From JAICUY01 sp963716585 (GTDB lineage: Bacteria > Chloroflexota > Limnocylindria > QHBO01): 64,000 bases of DNA. The position numbers and the translations under genes were made by a program. The stretch spans positions 620,001-684,000 of the forward strand of contig CAVQTN010000004.1 of the NCBI GenBank assembly GCA_963716585.1. Reading direction: 5' to 3'. Shown in pieces: positions 14,408 to 25,280 of this stretch. Under the pieces are notes generated by a model that was given only the letters and a program-made list of their open reading frames with translations, did not search any database and was not told where the DNA came from. The stretch's first letter is position 1; each line of letters opens with the position of its first letter.

Positions 14408-15796
14408 TCAATTCCCCAAGCGCGCCAGCTGAAGAGCGGGCGAGCCTGCATCACTCAACGGGTGGGTTCCGTCGGCGAGGGTCAGCCACAGCAGCTGACG
14501 ATCGGAGCCATCCGGCGCTGGCAGCGAGACGGTCAGCTCCAGCGACTCGCCAGGCGCCAGGCGCGGCACGGCGACATTCAGAGGCCGGAGGCCCGCGGGT
14601 GCCGCGGCGAGGTACGGTGCCTGGCTGACCTGCCAGCCGGCGAGGAGCCTGAGCCCGGAGGGCCAGTCGGCCGTGCCGGTGTTGGTGAGGCGCAGCGGAA
14701 GCGAGATGCCCCCGCTCGTCACCGCGGGCAGGCTTGTCGCGCGGAATGGCGGCCCAGCTCCGGGTGCTGTAACGGGAGACACGCCCGCCTCCCCGCCCGG
14801 AACGAGAGCGTCGTAGCGCACCGCCAGTGGACGATCCGCGAAGTACTCGGCCAGGCCGTGCTCGATCCCGCGCGCAACCGTCTCCTGCCCCTGCGGGTTG
14901 ACGAGCATCTCGTGCTCGGCCGGCAGGCTGATCGAGCCGACCTCGCTGAGGATCCCCGGCGCCTGCAGCCCGCGATGCGGCGAGCACCACGTGTCACCGG
15001 GGACCTCGCAGCGGTCGCCGCTGGCCCATTGGCGCGCGATGATGTAGAAGGCGCGCGCCTCCGTGCCCCGATCCTGCCGCTTGTAGCTCACTCCGCGCAA
15101 CGCGTCGCTGACGCCCGCCTGCACCAGGTCCGCGAGCTTGGCGCTGCGGGCGATTCCCCAGGGGGTCTCGTCGTCGTAGTAGCTCTCGGTGAAGGCGATG
15201 TCGACCGGCACCCCGCTCTCCGTCGGCGAGTTGATGTGGATGCTGACAAGCACGTCCGCGCGCGCCAGGTTGGCAAGGTCGATGCGTGCCTGCAGCTCGT
15301 CACGGGTGCGCACGCGGCCGGTCTCCTCGAAGCCCGCTTTCCCGTCACCGTCGACGTCGCGCCACGGCAGCCCTGCCGTGCAGCCCAGACCCGGGTCGTT
15401 GTCGCCGGCCAGCGCGACATCGCCGTTGCGGGTCATCACCACGCGAACGCCCTGTGCCTGGAGCAGGGTGCGCAGGGCAGTGGCGATGCCCAGGGTCATG
15501 GTCTTCTCCGCGAAGTTCGGGCCGCGCTTCAAGGGATCCGGCACGCCCCAGTCGAGACAGCCACCATGGCCCGGATCGATGGCGACCGTGATCGCCCGCG
15601 GGTTGGGCCGATAGAGCTCGCTGTTCGATCCGGGCGCCGGCACGATCGCGCCGCTGCCATGCGGGCTGCCCGACGGGGCGGCGGAGGCATCAGTCCCCGG
15701 CGATGGGCCGAGGCTGCCAGAGGGCGAAGGAGTGCCGCAGGCGGTCAGCGCCAGCAGCAGGACGGGAACGAGGAAGCGGGGGCGCGGGACAGGCAC
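14408..15796 (-). CDS. N-acetylmuramoyl-L-alanine amidase lipoprotein
   Basis: A 462-residue exported zinc amidase that cuts the bond between muramic acid and the stem peptide. A signal peptide ends in the lipobox LLLALTAC. The Amidase_3 domain follows: VAIDPGHGG (first zinc His), FAEKTMTLGIATAL (zinc Glu), VSIHINSP (second zinc His) and the catalytic Glu in GILSEVGSIS. An insertion holding DVDGDGKAGF looks like a calcium-binding DxDxDG loop. The last 120 residues form a beta-rich domain (LPLRLTNTGTADWPSG, LAPGESLELTV) resembling NPCBM/CARDB-type domains. It lies 8 bases after the end of rho, on the same strand. Confidence 0.9.
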   Translation of the reverse strand: MPVPRPRFLVPVLLLALTACGTPSPSGSLGPSPGTDASAAPSGSPHGSGAIVPAPGSNSELYRPNPRAITVAIDPGHGGCLDWGVPDPLKRGPNFAEKTMTLGIATALRTLLQAQGVRVVMTRNGDVALAGDNDPGLGCTAGLPWRDVDGDGKAGFEETGRVRTRDELQARIDLANLARADVLVSIHINSPTESGVPVDIAFTESYYDDETPWGIARSAKLADLVQAGVSDALRGVSYKRQDRGTEARAFYIIARQWASGDRCEVPGDTWCSPHRGLQAPGILSEVGSISLPAEHEMLVNPQGQETVARGIEHGLAEYFADRPLAVRYDALVPGGEAGVSPVTAPGAGPPFRATSLPAVTSGGISLPLRLTNTGTADWPSGLRLLAGWQVSQAPYLAAAPAGLRPLNVAVPRLAPGESLELTVSLPAPDGSDRQLLWLTLADGTHPLSDAGSPALQLARLGN

Positions 15797-15803
15797 GCAG
15801 CCG

Positions 15804-17276
15804 CTAGCGCTCGGAAGCCTCGACCGACTTGGTGAGCGAGACGAGGAACTCGGCGTTGTTCTTGGTCTTGCCCAGGCGCTGCATCAGCAGCTCGATTCCC
15901 TCGTTGGGCCCGACCGCCGAAAGCATGCGCCGCATGGTCCACACCATTTTCAGGGTGTTCTCGTCGAGCAGCAGCTCCTCACGTCGCGTGCCCGAGCGCA
16001 GCACATCGATGGCAGGGAAGATGCGCTTCTCACTGAGCTTGCGATCCAGCGCCAGCTCCATGTTGCCGGTGCCTTTGAACTCTTCGTAAATGACGTCGTC
16101 CATGCGCGAACCGGTGTCGACCAGGCAGGTGGCGATGATCGTCAGCGATCCGCCGTGCTCGATATTGCGCGCCGCGCCGAAGAAGCGCTTGGGCGGGTAG
16201 AGCGCAACCGGGTCGACGCCGCCGGACAGGGTCTTGCCGCTTGCCGGCAGGGCGAGGTTGTACGCACGTGCCAGCCTCGTGATCGAGTCGAGCAGGATCA
16301 CGACGTCGCGCCCGGTCTCCACCTGCCGCTTGGCGATCTCGAGCGCCATCTCGGCGACGCGGGTGTGGTTCTCGGTCGGCTCGTCGAAGGTCGAGGAGTA
16401 GATCTCGCCCTTGACGCTGCGCTGCATGTCGGTGACCTCTTCCGGCCGCTCGCCGATGAGGGCGACCATGAGGTGCGCCTCGGGATGGTTGTCGGTGATC
16501 CCGGCTGCGATCTGCTTCAGGACCGTCGTCTTGCCGGCCTTGGCCGGGGACAGGATCAGGCCGCGCTGGCCCATGCCGACCGGGGCGATCAGGTTGACGA
16601 GTCGCTGGGTCAGGTTCTTCTGATCGGTCTCAAGATCGAACATCTTGTCGGGGAAGACCGGCACCAGCGTGTCGAAATGGGGACGCCGCTTGGCAACCTC
16701 CGGCTCGACCGCGTTGACGGTGTCGACTCGCAGCAGGCCCCAGTACTTCTCCTGGTCCTTCGGCGGCCGCGTCTGGCCAGTGACCTTGTCGCCGGTGCGC
16801 AGGCCGAAGCGACGCACCTGGCTTGAGCTCACGTAGATGTCGTCATGTGACGGCATCACGCCGTGGCGCCGCATGAAGCCGAAGCCCTCGTCGACGATCT
16901 CGAGGATCCCCTCCGCCAGGCCGGGCTGCTGGCCGTTCTGCTCCGGCTTGTGCGGTGGTGCCAGCGGAACGACGTCGAGCAGCTTGAGGACGAGGTCCGA
17001 GTGCTCGAGGTCGTCGGCGTTCTCGATGCCATGCTCACCGGCGAGCTCACGCAGCTCCTCGATGGGCTTGGCCTGCAGCGAGGCGAGGCTCAGCCCCTGG
17101 TCGTCGCCATCCTCGTCGGTCGGAAACGGACCGGAGTAGATCGAGGAGTACTGGCCGCCGGCGTAGTCGTTGCGGCGGCGAGGGTAGGTGGCGCGAGCCG
17201 TCGACTGGCGGCGCGGGCCTCCGCCGTCGGGGCGGCGGCGCGGCCGACCACGGCGCGGTCGTGCTTCGTCGTTCAT
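15804..17276 (-). CDS. rho: Transcription termination factor Rho
   Basis: A 490-residue hexameric RNA helicase that ends transcription. A basic, Arg/Gly-rich N-terminal extension (about 50 residues, as in actinobacterial and Chloroflexota Rho) precedes the Rho_N helix (KPIEELRELAGEHGIEN), the cold-shock-like RNA domain (GILEIVDEGFGFMR) and the ATPase core with Walker A LSPAKAGKTTVLK, IGERPEEVTDM (Q-loop region) and the DVVILLDSITRLARAYN Walker B. Spontaneous Arg-rich N-terminal extension aside, the length is close to the family norm. Confidence 0.96.
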   Translation of the reverse strand: MNDEARPRRGRPRRRPDGGGPRRQSTARATYPRRRNDYAGGQYSSIYSGPFPTDEDGDDQGLSLASLQAKPIEELRELAGEHGIENADDLEHSDLVLKLLDVVPLAPPHKPEQNGQQPGLAEGILEIVDEGFGFMRRHGVMPSHDDIYVSSSQVRRFGLRTGDKVTGQTRPPKDQEKYWGLLRVDTVNAVEPEVAKRRPHFDTLVPVFPDKMFDLETDQKNLTQRLVNLIAPVGMGQRGLILSPAKAGKTTVLKQIAAGITDNHPEAHLMVALIGERPEEVTDMQRSVKGEIYSSTFDEPTENHTRVAEMALEIAKRQVETGRDVVILLDSITRLARAYNLALPASGKTLSGGVDPVALYPPKRFFGAARNIEHGGSLTIIATCLVDTGSRMDDVIYEEFKGTGNMELALDRKLSEKRIFPAIDVLRSGTRREELLLDENTLKMVWTMRRMLSAVGPNEGIELLMQRLGKTKNNAEFLVSLTKSVEASER

Positions 17277-17321
17277 GAACCTCTCGGGAGTCTCTGGTGC
17301 GGGGGCGCGTCGGTCAAACGA

Positions 17322-18898
17322 TCAGACCTTGCGGGTACCGGCGCGGGTGGTGATGTTGGGTCCGCCGTATCCGCTCATCTCGCCGATGAGATGCGTCCGT
17401 ATCTGACGCAGGATCGGTCGCCAATCCAGATCATCATACCCGAGATGCGCAACCAGCGCCTCCGCATTCCATCCCTGGCCCCCGCTCCAGCTCTGCCGCA
17501 GCTCGACCCCAGCCGTGGGGTTCCGCCACCACTCGGAGCCGTGCTGCTGTCGCAGCCAGTCGCCCAGGCTCGCGCCGGCGCACCAGCTCCGGAAGCGCTG
17601 CGCCGTGCGCAGCTTGTCGGGGACCTCGGCCAGGTAGCCGGACTCGGGGTGACGAACCCCGACCAGCAGGCTGAACGTGCCGGCATAGTAGGCGCGCTGC
17701 ATGGCCATGCCGCCGGGGCTGTACAGCCGCTGCTCAAAGAGGAGTCCGGCGATCGTGCGACGGACCTGGTAGAGGGCATGGAACGCGGCGAAGTCGAGCC
17801 AGCCAACCTGCTCCGCCTCGGACATCCCGAGCTCGGTGGTCAACCAATCGGGTTCGAGCATCAGGCTCTCGAAGAGCCAGGCTGATGCCTCGCCGATGCT
17901 GCCGTCGCCCGCGTAGCGATAGGCCGGTGCCGCATCGGCCGATGCATGAGCGTAGGTCTCGGCGTGGCCTACCTGGTGCAGCAGCGCGCGGTAATCGGCC
18001 TGGCCGCCAGCGTGGCGGAGGATGATCCGTACATCGCCGGGGACCGCGAGCGCGACGCAGGCGGCCAGGCCACCATCGCCCATGGCGGGCTGCAGCTCGA
18101 CGGTCAGTCCCGATCTCCCGCCCGGTTGGAGGCCCAGTCCGGCGAGCGTGCCTTCGAGCACGACGCGCAGGTTTCGCTCCGCAAACCAGGCGTCCCATCC
18201 CGCGCCCCGAAGCACGTGCCACAGGTCGGCGATCGACGCATCGCCCTGCTCGATGTCGAGCTCGGCCAGGAAGCGGCGCAGCGCCGCAAAGTACGGCGTT
18301 TCCGACTCGACCAGGAACGTGCGCATCTGGCCAATGATGCGTTCGGCCTCGAGGCCGCGCGTCCACCGGGCCAGGGCGAACGAATCCTCGTGACCAAGCT
18401 CGCGCCAGGCGCCGCGCAGCCCCGCCAGCCGCGCCTCGCGCAACGGATTGATGGCCTCGACCGCCTCGCGGTAGCTTGCATCCAGGGCGTTGCGCTCCGA
18501 GCGCTCGCTGATGTCGGCGATCCGTGCGGGCAGCGCGCGATATGGGATTCGCTCGCCGCGCCAGATGATGACGGCACGCGCCTCGGCCGCCGCGATGCGA
18601 TCGCTGAGCTCAACGACCTGTCGCTCCGCGTAGCCTTCGGCGGCGAACGGAAGCAATGCCGCGGCCAGGCCGGCCGGGTCGCCGCCGCCACCACGCAGCG
18701 CTTCGAGCGCGTCGACCGCCGTGCGGCTGAAGAGCGGTTCGTGCCGCGCGTAGATGAGCGCGACCTGCGCCGGTGGCTCGCCCGTCAATGCCGCGTGTTG
18801 TGCCTCGGCGAGCTCGACGTTGAAGGCCACGAGCTCGCGCTGATATGCGTCCAGATCGAAGGCCGGTGCTCGGCGGCGCCTGCCCGTGGCAGCAGTGG

Positions 18899-18902
<4 letters not shown>
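17322..18902 (-). CDS. M3 oligoendopeptidase-like protein with altered active site (HQVGH)
   Basis: A 526-residue helical protein with the general plan of M3/PepF peptidases. The zinc site should read HExxH, but here it is HQVGH (residues 309-313; codon CAG, so not a simple base-call between Glu codons). The third zinc ligand is kept as Glu 338 in GSIGEASAWLFES, 25 residues downstream, the normal spacing. With Gln in place of the catalytic Glu, peptidase activity is unlikely, though metal binding may remain. ATG 18902 overlaps the pyrG stop by 4 bases, so it is co-translated with CTP synthase. Its role is unknown. Confidence 0.75.
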
Positions 18903-20611
<1,709 letters not shown>

Positions 20612-20685
20612 TGGTGTGCTGATTCCTCCGGGGTTTTTCCGATTCTAGCATCGGCCGATGCGCGCGGGCGGGGTTGGCATCCCGT

Positions 20686-20811
20686 ATGCGCTCAGCGAAC
20701 CGCATGTTGACGTTTCTCGCACAACCACTCGTCCTGCGCCTCAGCCTGTTGGCGCTGGCGCTGTTGCTCGCCGCCTGCAACCCCGGAAACTCGACCGGCG
20801 GCGGCTACTGA
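20686..20811 (+). CDS. 41-residue mini-lipoprotein
   Basis: A small ORF from ATG 20686 (or ATG 20704) coding for 41 residues: a hydrophobic signal sequence (LVLRLSLLALALLLAAC) ending in a textbook lipobox, then only NPGNSTGGGY. It would give a lipid-anchored peptide of about eleven residues on the outer face of the membrane. It lies between the divergent pyrG start and the convergent kimA end. No family is known to me; entericidin-like or toxin-like peptides have this form, but nothing further supports that. Confidence 0.5.
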   Translation: MRSANRMLTFLAQPLVLRLSLLALALLLAACNPGNSTGGGY

Positions 20812-20829
20812 GGCGTGCCCGCGGGCGCC

Positions 20830-22884
20830 TCAGCGGCGCGCGACGTGATACGGCACGTCGGCCACCATCGTGTTGCGACGGACGAAGAGGCGCAGCTTGA
20901 GCCGCAGCGCGGTCTGGTTGTGCAGCAGCACCTCCCACCAGTGCCCTGGCACGTACTCGGACAGGACGACCAGCAAGGGCCGCTGCGGATCTTGGTGCTG
21001 CAGCGCATCGAGGTAGACCAGCAGCGGCCCGACGAGGGCCCGATACGGTGATTCGATGACCACCAGCTCCGTCGGGGCGCCCCAGCCGTCCCACTGATGT
21101 CGCAGCTCCGCGGAGGCCGGGGTGCCATTGCTGACGTGCACCGCGAGCGGCGCGTCCGAGATCGAGCGCGCGAAGGCGAGCGCCTGGCGTGCCGGCTCGT
21201 CCAAGCGGGCGATCGGCACGACAACGGTCGGTCGCAGAGGACGCTCGGCCGCGCCGGGAAGGTGGTCCACCGCCAGGGCGCGGTCGAGGACGCGGTAGTG
21301 CCGCCGGATGCCGAGCATCAGCAGCACCAGCGCCGGGATGGCGATGACGACCATCCAGGCGCCCGAGAGGAACTTGCTCTCGATCACGATCACGGCGATG
21401 ACGCCGGTCGTCACGGCGCCGAGCCCGTTGATGATCATTCCTCGCCGCCATCCAGCCTCGCGCAGACGTCGCCAGCGCACCACCATGCCGGTCTGTGAAA
21501 GGGTGAAGGCCAGGAAGACGCCGAGCGTGTAGAGCGGAATCAGGGCGGTGACGCTCGCGCCGAAGACGACCAGCAGCACCGCAGCCAGCAAGGACAGGGC
21601 GACGATCCCCGTGGTGAAGGCCAGCCGCTCGCCGCGAAAGCCGAACTGGCGCGGCATGAAGCCGTCGCGCGCCAGGAACGAGCTGAGCCGCGGAAAATCG
21701 GCGAATGCCGTGTTGGCGGCCAGCGCCAGCACGAGCACGGTGGCTGCCTGCAGGATCACGAACATCGGGCCGTCGCCGAAAACCGCGCGCCCGATCTGGC
21801 TGAGCACCGTCTGCTGCTCGTGCGGGTCGGGCACGACGCCGATGGAGCTCGCCATGTAGCTGATCCCCAGGAAGAGCATGGCGAAGATGGCGGCGGCCCA
21901 GACGAGCGTGATGCGCGCGTTGTGCCACTCCTTCGGCTTGAACGCGGGCACGCCGTCGGAAATGGCCTCGACGCCGGTGAGCGCGGCGGCGCCCGAGCTG
22001 AAGGCGCGCAGGATGAGCAGGATGCCGAGGCCCGTGGCACCGCCGGCCGGCGAGGCCGACAGCCACTCGGCCGGTGGCCGGTAGACAGGCATGTCGCCGC
22101 CGGCCTGCCGCACGAGCCCGATCGCCACCATGCCCAGGATGGTGACGATGTAGAGGTAGGTGGGCGCCATGAACAGCGTGCCCGACTCGCGGACACCGCG
22201 CAGGTTTCCGAGCATCAGCACCGCCACGATCACCAGGCCGATGGCCACGCGCAGGTCGAAGAGCGACGGGGCCAGCGACGTAACCGCGGCCACGGCGGCC
22301 GAGACGGAGACCGCGACGGTCAGCGTGTAGTCGATGAGCAGCGACGCGCCAGCCACGAGTCCTGCCGATGCACCGAGGTTGTCACTCGACACGATGTAGC
22401 TGCTCGCGCCCTTCGGGTAGGCGTGGATCGTCTGCCAGTAGGAGGTCGCCACGATCGCAAGCACCGCGCAGATGACGATCGTCAGCGGCATGGTCAGGCT
22501 GATCGCGCCGATCCCGGCCAGCACGAGGATGCGCATCATCTCCTCGGTGGCGTAGGCCGAGGAGCTGATGTTGTCGCTGCTGAAGATGGCGAGCGCCTTG
22601 AGCTTGGTGAGCCGCTCGTGCGCTTCCTGCTCGCTGCTGATCGGCCTGCCGATGAGCACCGTCCGTAACCGGCGCAGGCCCGAGTGCCAGCCATGTCGTC
22701 GCAGAAGCGTCTGCTCGGTGGCGACCAGGTCGCCGCTGCCGCCGCGGGCGAACTCTCCGGCGAATGGCCGGATCACGCGAATGTAGGCGTCTCCGGCCCG
22801 TCGGCCATGATGCTGCTCGCGGACCTCGAGCAACGGGTTCGGCGCTGATCGGCCGTCCTGTGGCACCCGCCCCCGGTCGTCCAT
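20830..22884 (-). CDS. kimA: KimA-like potassium importer (APC superfamily)
   Basis: A 684-residue membrane protein that matches KimA (YdaO) K+/H+ symporters across its length: VLIGRPISSEQE, LTKLKALAIFSSDNISSSAY, about twelve membrane segments (for example SLLIDYTLTVAVSVSAAVAA), FSSGAAALTGVEAISDGVPA and LALAANTAFADFPRL. A C-terminal USP-like cytoplasmic domain (TVVVPIARLDEPARQALAFA) follows, ending in DVPYHVARR as in KimA. About 75 extra residues precede the family's usual start, so the true N-terminus may be shorter. It follows kdpE by 57 bases on the same strand, tying it to potassium sensing. No c-di-AMP (ydaO) riboswitch is seen upstream. Confidence 0.85.
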   Translation of the reverse strand: MDDRGRVPQDGRSAPNPLLEVREQHHGRRAGDAYIRVIRPFAGEFARGGSGDLVATEQTLLRRHGWHSGLRRLRTVLIGRPISSEQEAHERLTKLKALAIFSSDNISSSAYATEEMMRILVLAGIGAISLTMPLTIVICAVLAIVATSYWQTIHAYPKGASSYIVSSDNLGASAGLVAGASLLIDYTLTVAVSVSAAVAAVTSLAPSLFDLRVAIGLVIVAVLMLGNLRGVRESGTLFMAPTYLYIVTILGMVAIGLVRQAGGDMPVYRPPAEWLSASPAGGATGLGILLILRAFSSGAAALTGVEAISDGVPAFKPKEWHNARITLVWAAAIFAMLFLGISYMASSIGVVPDPHEQQTVLSQIGRAVFGDGPMFVILQAATVLVLALAANTAFADFPRLSSFLARDGFMPRQFGFRGERLAFTTGIVALSLLAAVLLVVFGASVTALIPLYTLGVFLAFTLSQTGMVVRWRRLREAGWRRGMIINGLGAVTTGVIAVIVIESKFLSGAWMVVIAIPALVLLMLGIRRHYRVLDRALAVDHLPGAAERPLRPTVVVPIARLDEPARQALAFARSISDAPLAVHVSNGTPASAELRHQWDGWGAPTELVVIESPYRALVGPLLVYLDALQHQDPQRPLLVVLSEYVPGHWWEVLLHNQTALRLKLRLFVRRNTMVADVPYHVARR

Positions 22885-22941
22885 ATCTCCAGCGTGGGGT
22901 CGCCCCCAAGAGGCGGGGCTGCCACGGGGGTCATCGGCCGC

Positions 22942-23676
22942 TCAAGAATCACTCAAGTCCTCGGCCACGGCTGATGGATCACGCACGCGGTATCCGACCC
23001 CCGGCTCGGCGAGGATCAGACCGGTCAGCTTGCCATCCGGATCGAGCGCCGCCAGCTTGCGTCGGATCTGGGCAACATGGACATGGAGGTAGTGCGCCTC
23101 CTGCGCGTACTCGACACCCCACACTGCCCGCAGCAGCCGGCCCCGGGTCACGACCCGCCCGCTGTTGGCGACCAGTGCCTTGAGCAGCTCGTACTCGCGC
23201 GGCGTCAGGTGGGCTCGCTGCCCGGCCACGGTCACCTGCCGGCGCCCGGGATCCAGCTCGAGCACACCGAGACGAACCGTGCCGTCCGGGTCGGCCGCGC
23301 CGCTGACCGCGCGCCGCAGCGCGGCGCGGATGCGGGCGTGGAGCTCGGGCATGCCGAAGGGCTTGGTCAGGTAGTCATCCGCCCCGGCGTCGAGCGCGCC
23401 GACCTTGTCCGGCTCGCGATCGCGCGCCGAAAGGATGACGATCGGCGTGGCCGCTTCGCGCCGAATGCGACGGACCACCGAAATGCCGTCCAGGCCCGGC
23501 AGGCCGAGGTCCAGCAGGATCAGGTCGGGGCGCCGCAGCTCCCACTGGCGCAGCGCCTCCTCGCCGTCCGGTACGGCACGTACCTGGTAGCCGTGCGCCT
23601 CGAGATTGGTGGCGACCGCGCGCCGCGCGGCTGCGTCGTCTTCGACCAGCAGGATGGCGACGCGCTCGTCGCTCAC
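22942..23676 (-). CDS. kdpE: KdpE-like response regulator
   Basis: A 244-residue OmpR/KdpE-type regulator. The receiver domain has ILLVEDDAAARRAV, the phospho-acceptor Asp in PDLILLDLGLPGLDG and the KPFGMPELHARIRAAL end; the C-terminal winged helix has HLTPREYELLKALVANSGRV and HVAQIRRKLAALDPDGK. It overlaps the sensor kinase gene by 4 bases. The usual target of KdpE is kdpFABC; here the next gene on the strand is a kimA-like K+ importer, so that is the likely target. Confidence 0.92.
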   Translation of the reverse strand: MSDERVAILLVEDDAAARRAVATNLEAHGYQVRAVPDGEEALRQWELRRPDLILLDLGLPGLDGISVVRRIRREAATPIVILSARDREPDKVGALDAGADDYLTKPFGMPELHARIRAALRRAVSGAADPDGTVRLGVLELDPGRRQVTVAGQRAHLTPREYELLKALVANSGRVVTRGRLLRAVWGVEYAQEAHYLHVHVAQIRRKLAALDPDGKLTGLILAEPGVGYRVRDPSAVAEDLSDS

Positions 23677-25274
23677 GACAACGCCTCGGACGGGGCGCGC
23701 GCGTGGGCATCGAAGCGGAGCGAGATCATCAGGCCGCCAAGTGGCGCGCGCGTCGCGTCGGCGTGACCGCCCATCGCCTCGACGAAGCCGCGCACCACGG
23801 CCAGACCAAGGCCCGATCCGGGACGCGCGCCGACCGTCGCCGCTTCGCCCGACCGGTAGAAGCGATCGAACAGCCTGGGCAGTGCGGCGTCCGGCACCCC
23901 CGACCCGGCATCTTCCACGGTCAACAGCACGCTGCCGGCCTGTTGGTCGCTCGTGGCCCGCAGGCGAAGTGGCGTTCCCGCCGGTGTGTGACGGGCGACG
24001 TTCTCGAGCAGGTTGGCGAGGATCTGGTCGAGGAGCGTCGCGTCGGCGCGGACTGGTGGCAGCTCCGGCGGGATCTCCACCTCCACGGGACGCGCCCCGA
24101 GCATCGGCCGCAGGCGCTCCATCACGGACTCCAGCGCGTATCCCAGGGGAATGGCCTCCAGGTCGGGGGCCAGCTCACGCCCCTCGATGCGGCTCATGTC
24201 GATCAGGTTGCCCACCAGCCGGTTCAGGCGCTCCGCCTCGTCGTCGATCGCGGCGGCCGTGGCGCGCCGCTCGGCGTCGTCGATGGCGATCGCTGGATCG
24301 GCGAGATTGCCGGCGGCCGCCCGGATGGCTGCCAGCGGGGTGCGCAGGTCGTGCGAGACCGAGACGAGCAACGCCGTCTTGAGCTCGTCGCTGCGTCGCG
24401 CGACCTCCAGCTCGACCGCCTGGCGCGCCAGCCGCTCGCGATGGATCGCCTGGCCCATCTGGTCGGCCGCGGCCGCGAGGAGGCGCGTCTCCTCGAGATG
24501 GGGCTCGCCGGCGTCGAGCGGGCGCACCGCCCAGAGCGATCCGATCGTCTCACCGCCGACCGCGAGCTCGACGCGGTGAACGAGGGCGGGCCGCAGGTCC
24601 AGGGCCGACGGCTGGAGCCTGGCCGCCGCGGGCATGTGGATGCGCACCCACTCGGCGCGACCCTCGTCAGCCTGGCGACGCAGCAGTGCGTAGGTCGCCG
24701 GCCGCGGCAGAGGCGCCACCGGCCCGGTACGCGCCACGATCCGTTCCTGCCCCTCGACCGTGCCCAGTCCGACCCAGACCGGATCCATGCCTGTCTCCGT
24801 GGCGAGGCGCTGCACGGCCGCAGCGAGCGCCGCCTCGCTCGGCTCGCCGCTGGACAGCAGGCGGCTGATCGCAAACAGCGCACGGGCCTCCCCTTCGCGG
24901 CGCGCTGCCTGACGCGCCCGATCGCGCTGCAGCCCTGCCAGGCGGCCGATGAGGATGCCGAGGCCGAGCAGCAGAAGCAGGGTCAGGAGCTCCTGTGGCC
25001 CGGCCACGATGAAGCTCAGGCGCGGATCGATGAACAGGAAGTTGTAGACGAGGAAGCCGCCCGCCGCAGTCGCGATCGCCGGCAGCGTGCCCCAGCCGAT
25101 CGCCACGGCGGCCACGGCCAACAGGTAGACCGAGGAGGCATCGGCCAGGCCGAGCCACGTCTCGAGCAGGAAGGCGAGCAGCGTCCCACCAGCCAGGGCC
25201 ACGCCGACCGCCAGCGCGGGGCGGCCGAGGTCTCGGGCGCGACGGCGCCAGTCCGTGGTCACGTGCGCCATCAT
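23673..25274 (-). CDS. kdpD: KdpD-like sensor histidine kinase, short form
   Basis: A 533-residue membrane kinase matching only the C-terminal half of KdpD. It starts with the four-helix DUF4118 membrane domain (GLADASSVYLLAVAAVAIGW, GGFLVYNFLFIDP), then a GAF domain, the HisKA domain with VSHDLRTPLAAIRAAAGNL (phospho-His) and the HATPase domain (ILANLLENVARHTP, GSGLGLAVVRGF). The N-terminal KdpD and USP domains that bind K+-signalling ligands are absent. The start is ATG 25274 or 25271; the divergent prenyltransferase starts only 6 bases away at 25281. It is co-translated with kdpE. Confidence 0.9.
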   Translation of the reverse strand: MMAHVTTDWRRRARDLGRPALAVGVALAGGTLLAFLLETWLGLADASSVYLLAVAAVAIGWGTLPAIATAAGGFLVYNFLFIDPRLSFIVAGPQELLTLLLLLGLGILIGRLAGLQRDRARQAARREGEARALFAISRLLSSGEPSEAALAAAVQRLATETGMDPVWVGLGTVEGQERIVARTGPVAPLPRPATYALLRRQADEGRAEWVRIHMPAAARLQPSALDLRPALVHRVELAVGGETIGSLWAVRPLDAGEPHLEETRLLAAAADQMGQAIHRERLARQAVELEVARRSDELKTALLVSVSHDLRTPLAAIRAAAGNLADPAIAIDDAERRATAAAIDDEAERLNRLVGNLIDMSRIEGRELAPDLEAIPLGYALESVMERLRPMLGARPVEVEIPPELPPVRADATLLDQILANLLENVARHTPAGTPLRLRATSDQQAGSVLLTVEDAGSGVPDAALPRLFDRFYRSGEAATVGARPGSGLGLAVVRGFVEAMGGHADATRAPLGGLMISLRFDAHARAPSEALS

Positions 25275-25280
25275 GGCCCG

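Noticed and set aside
22885..22941. A c-di-AMP (ydaO) riboswitch before kimA
   Set aside because: Only 57 bases separate kdpE and kimA, too short for this riboswitch.
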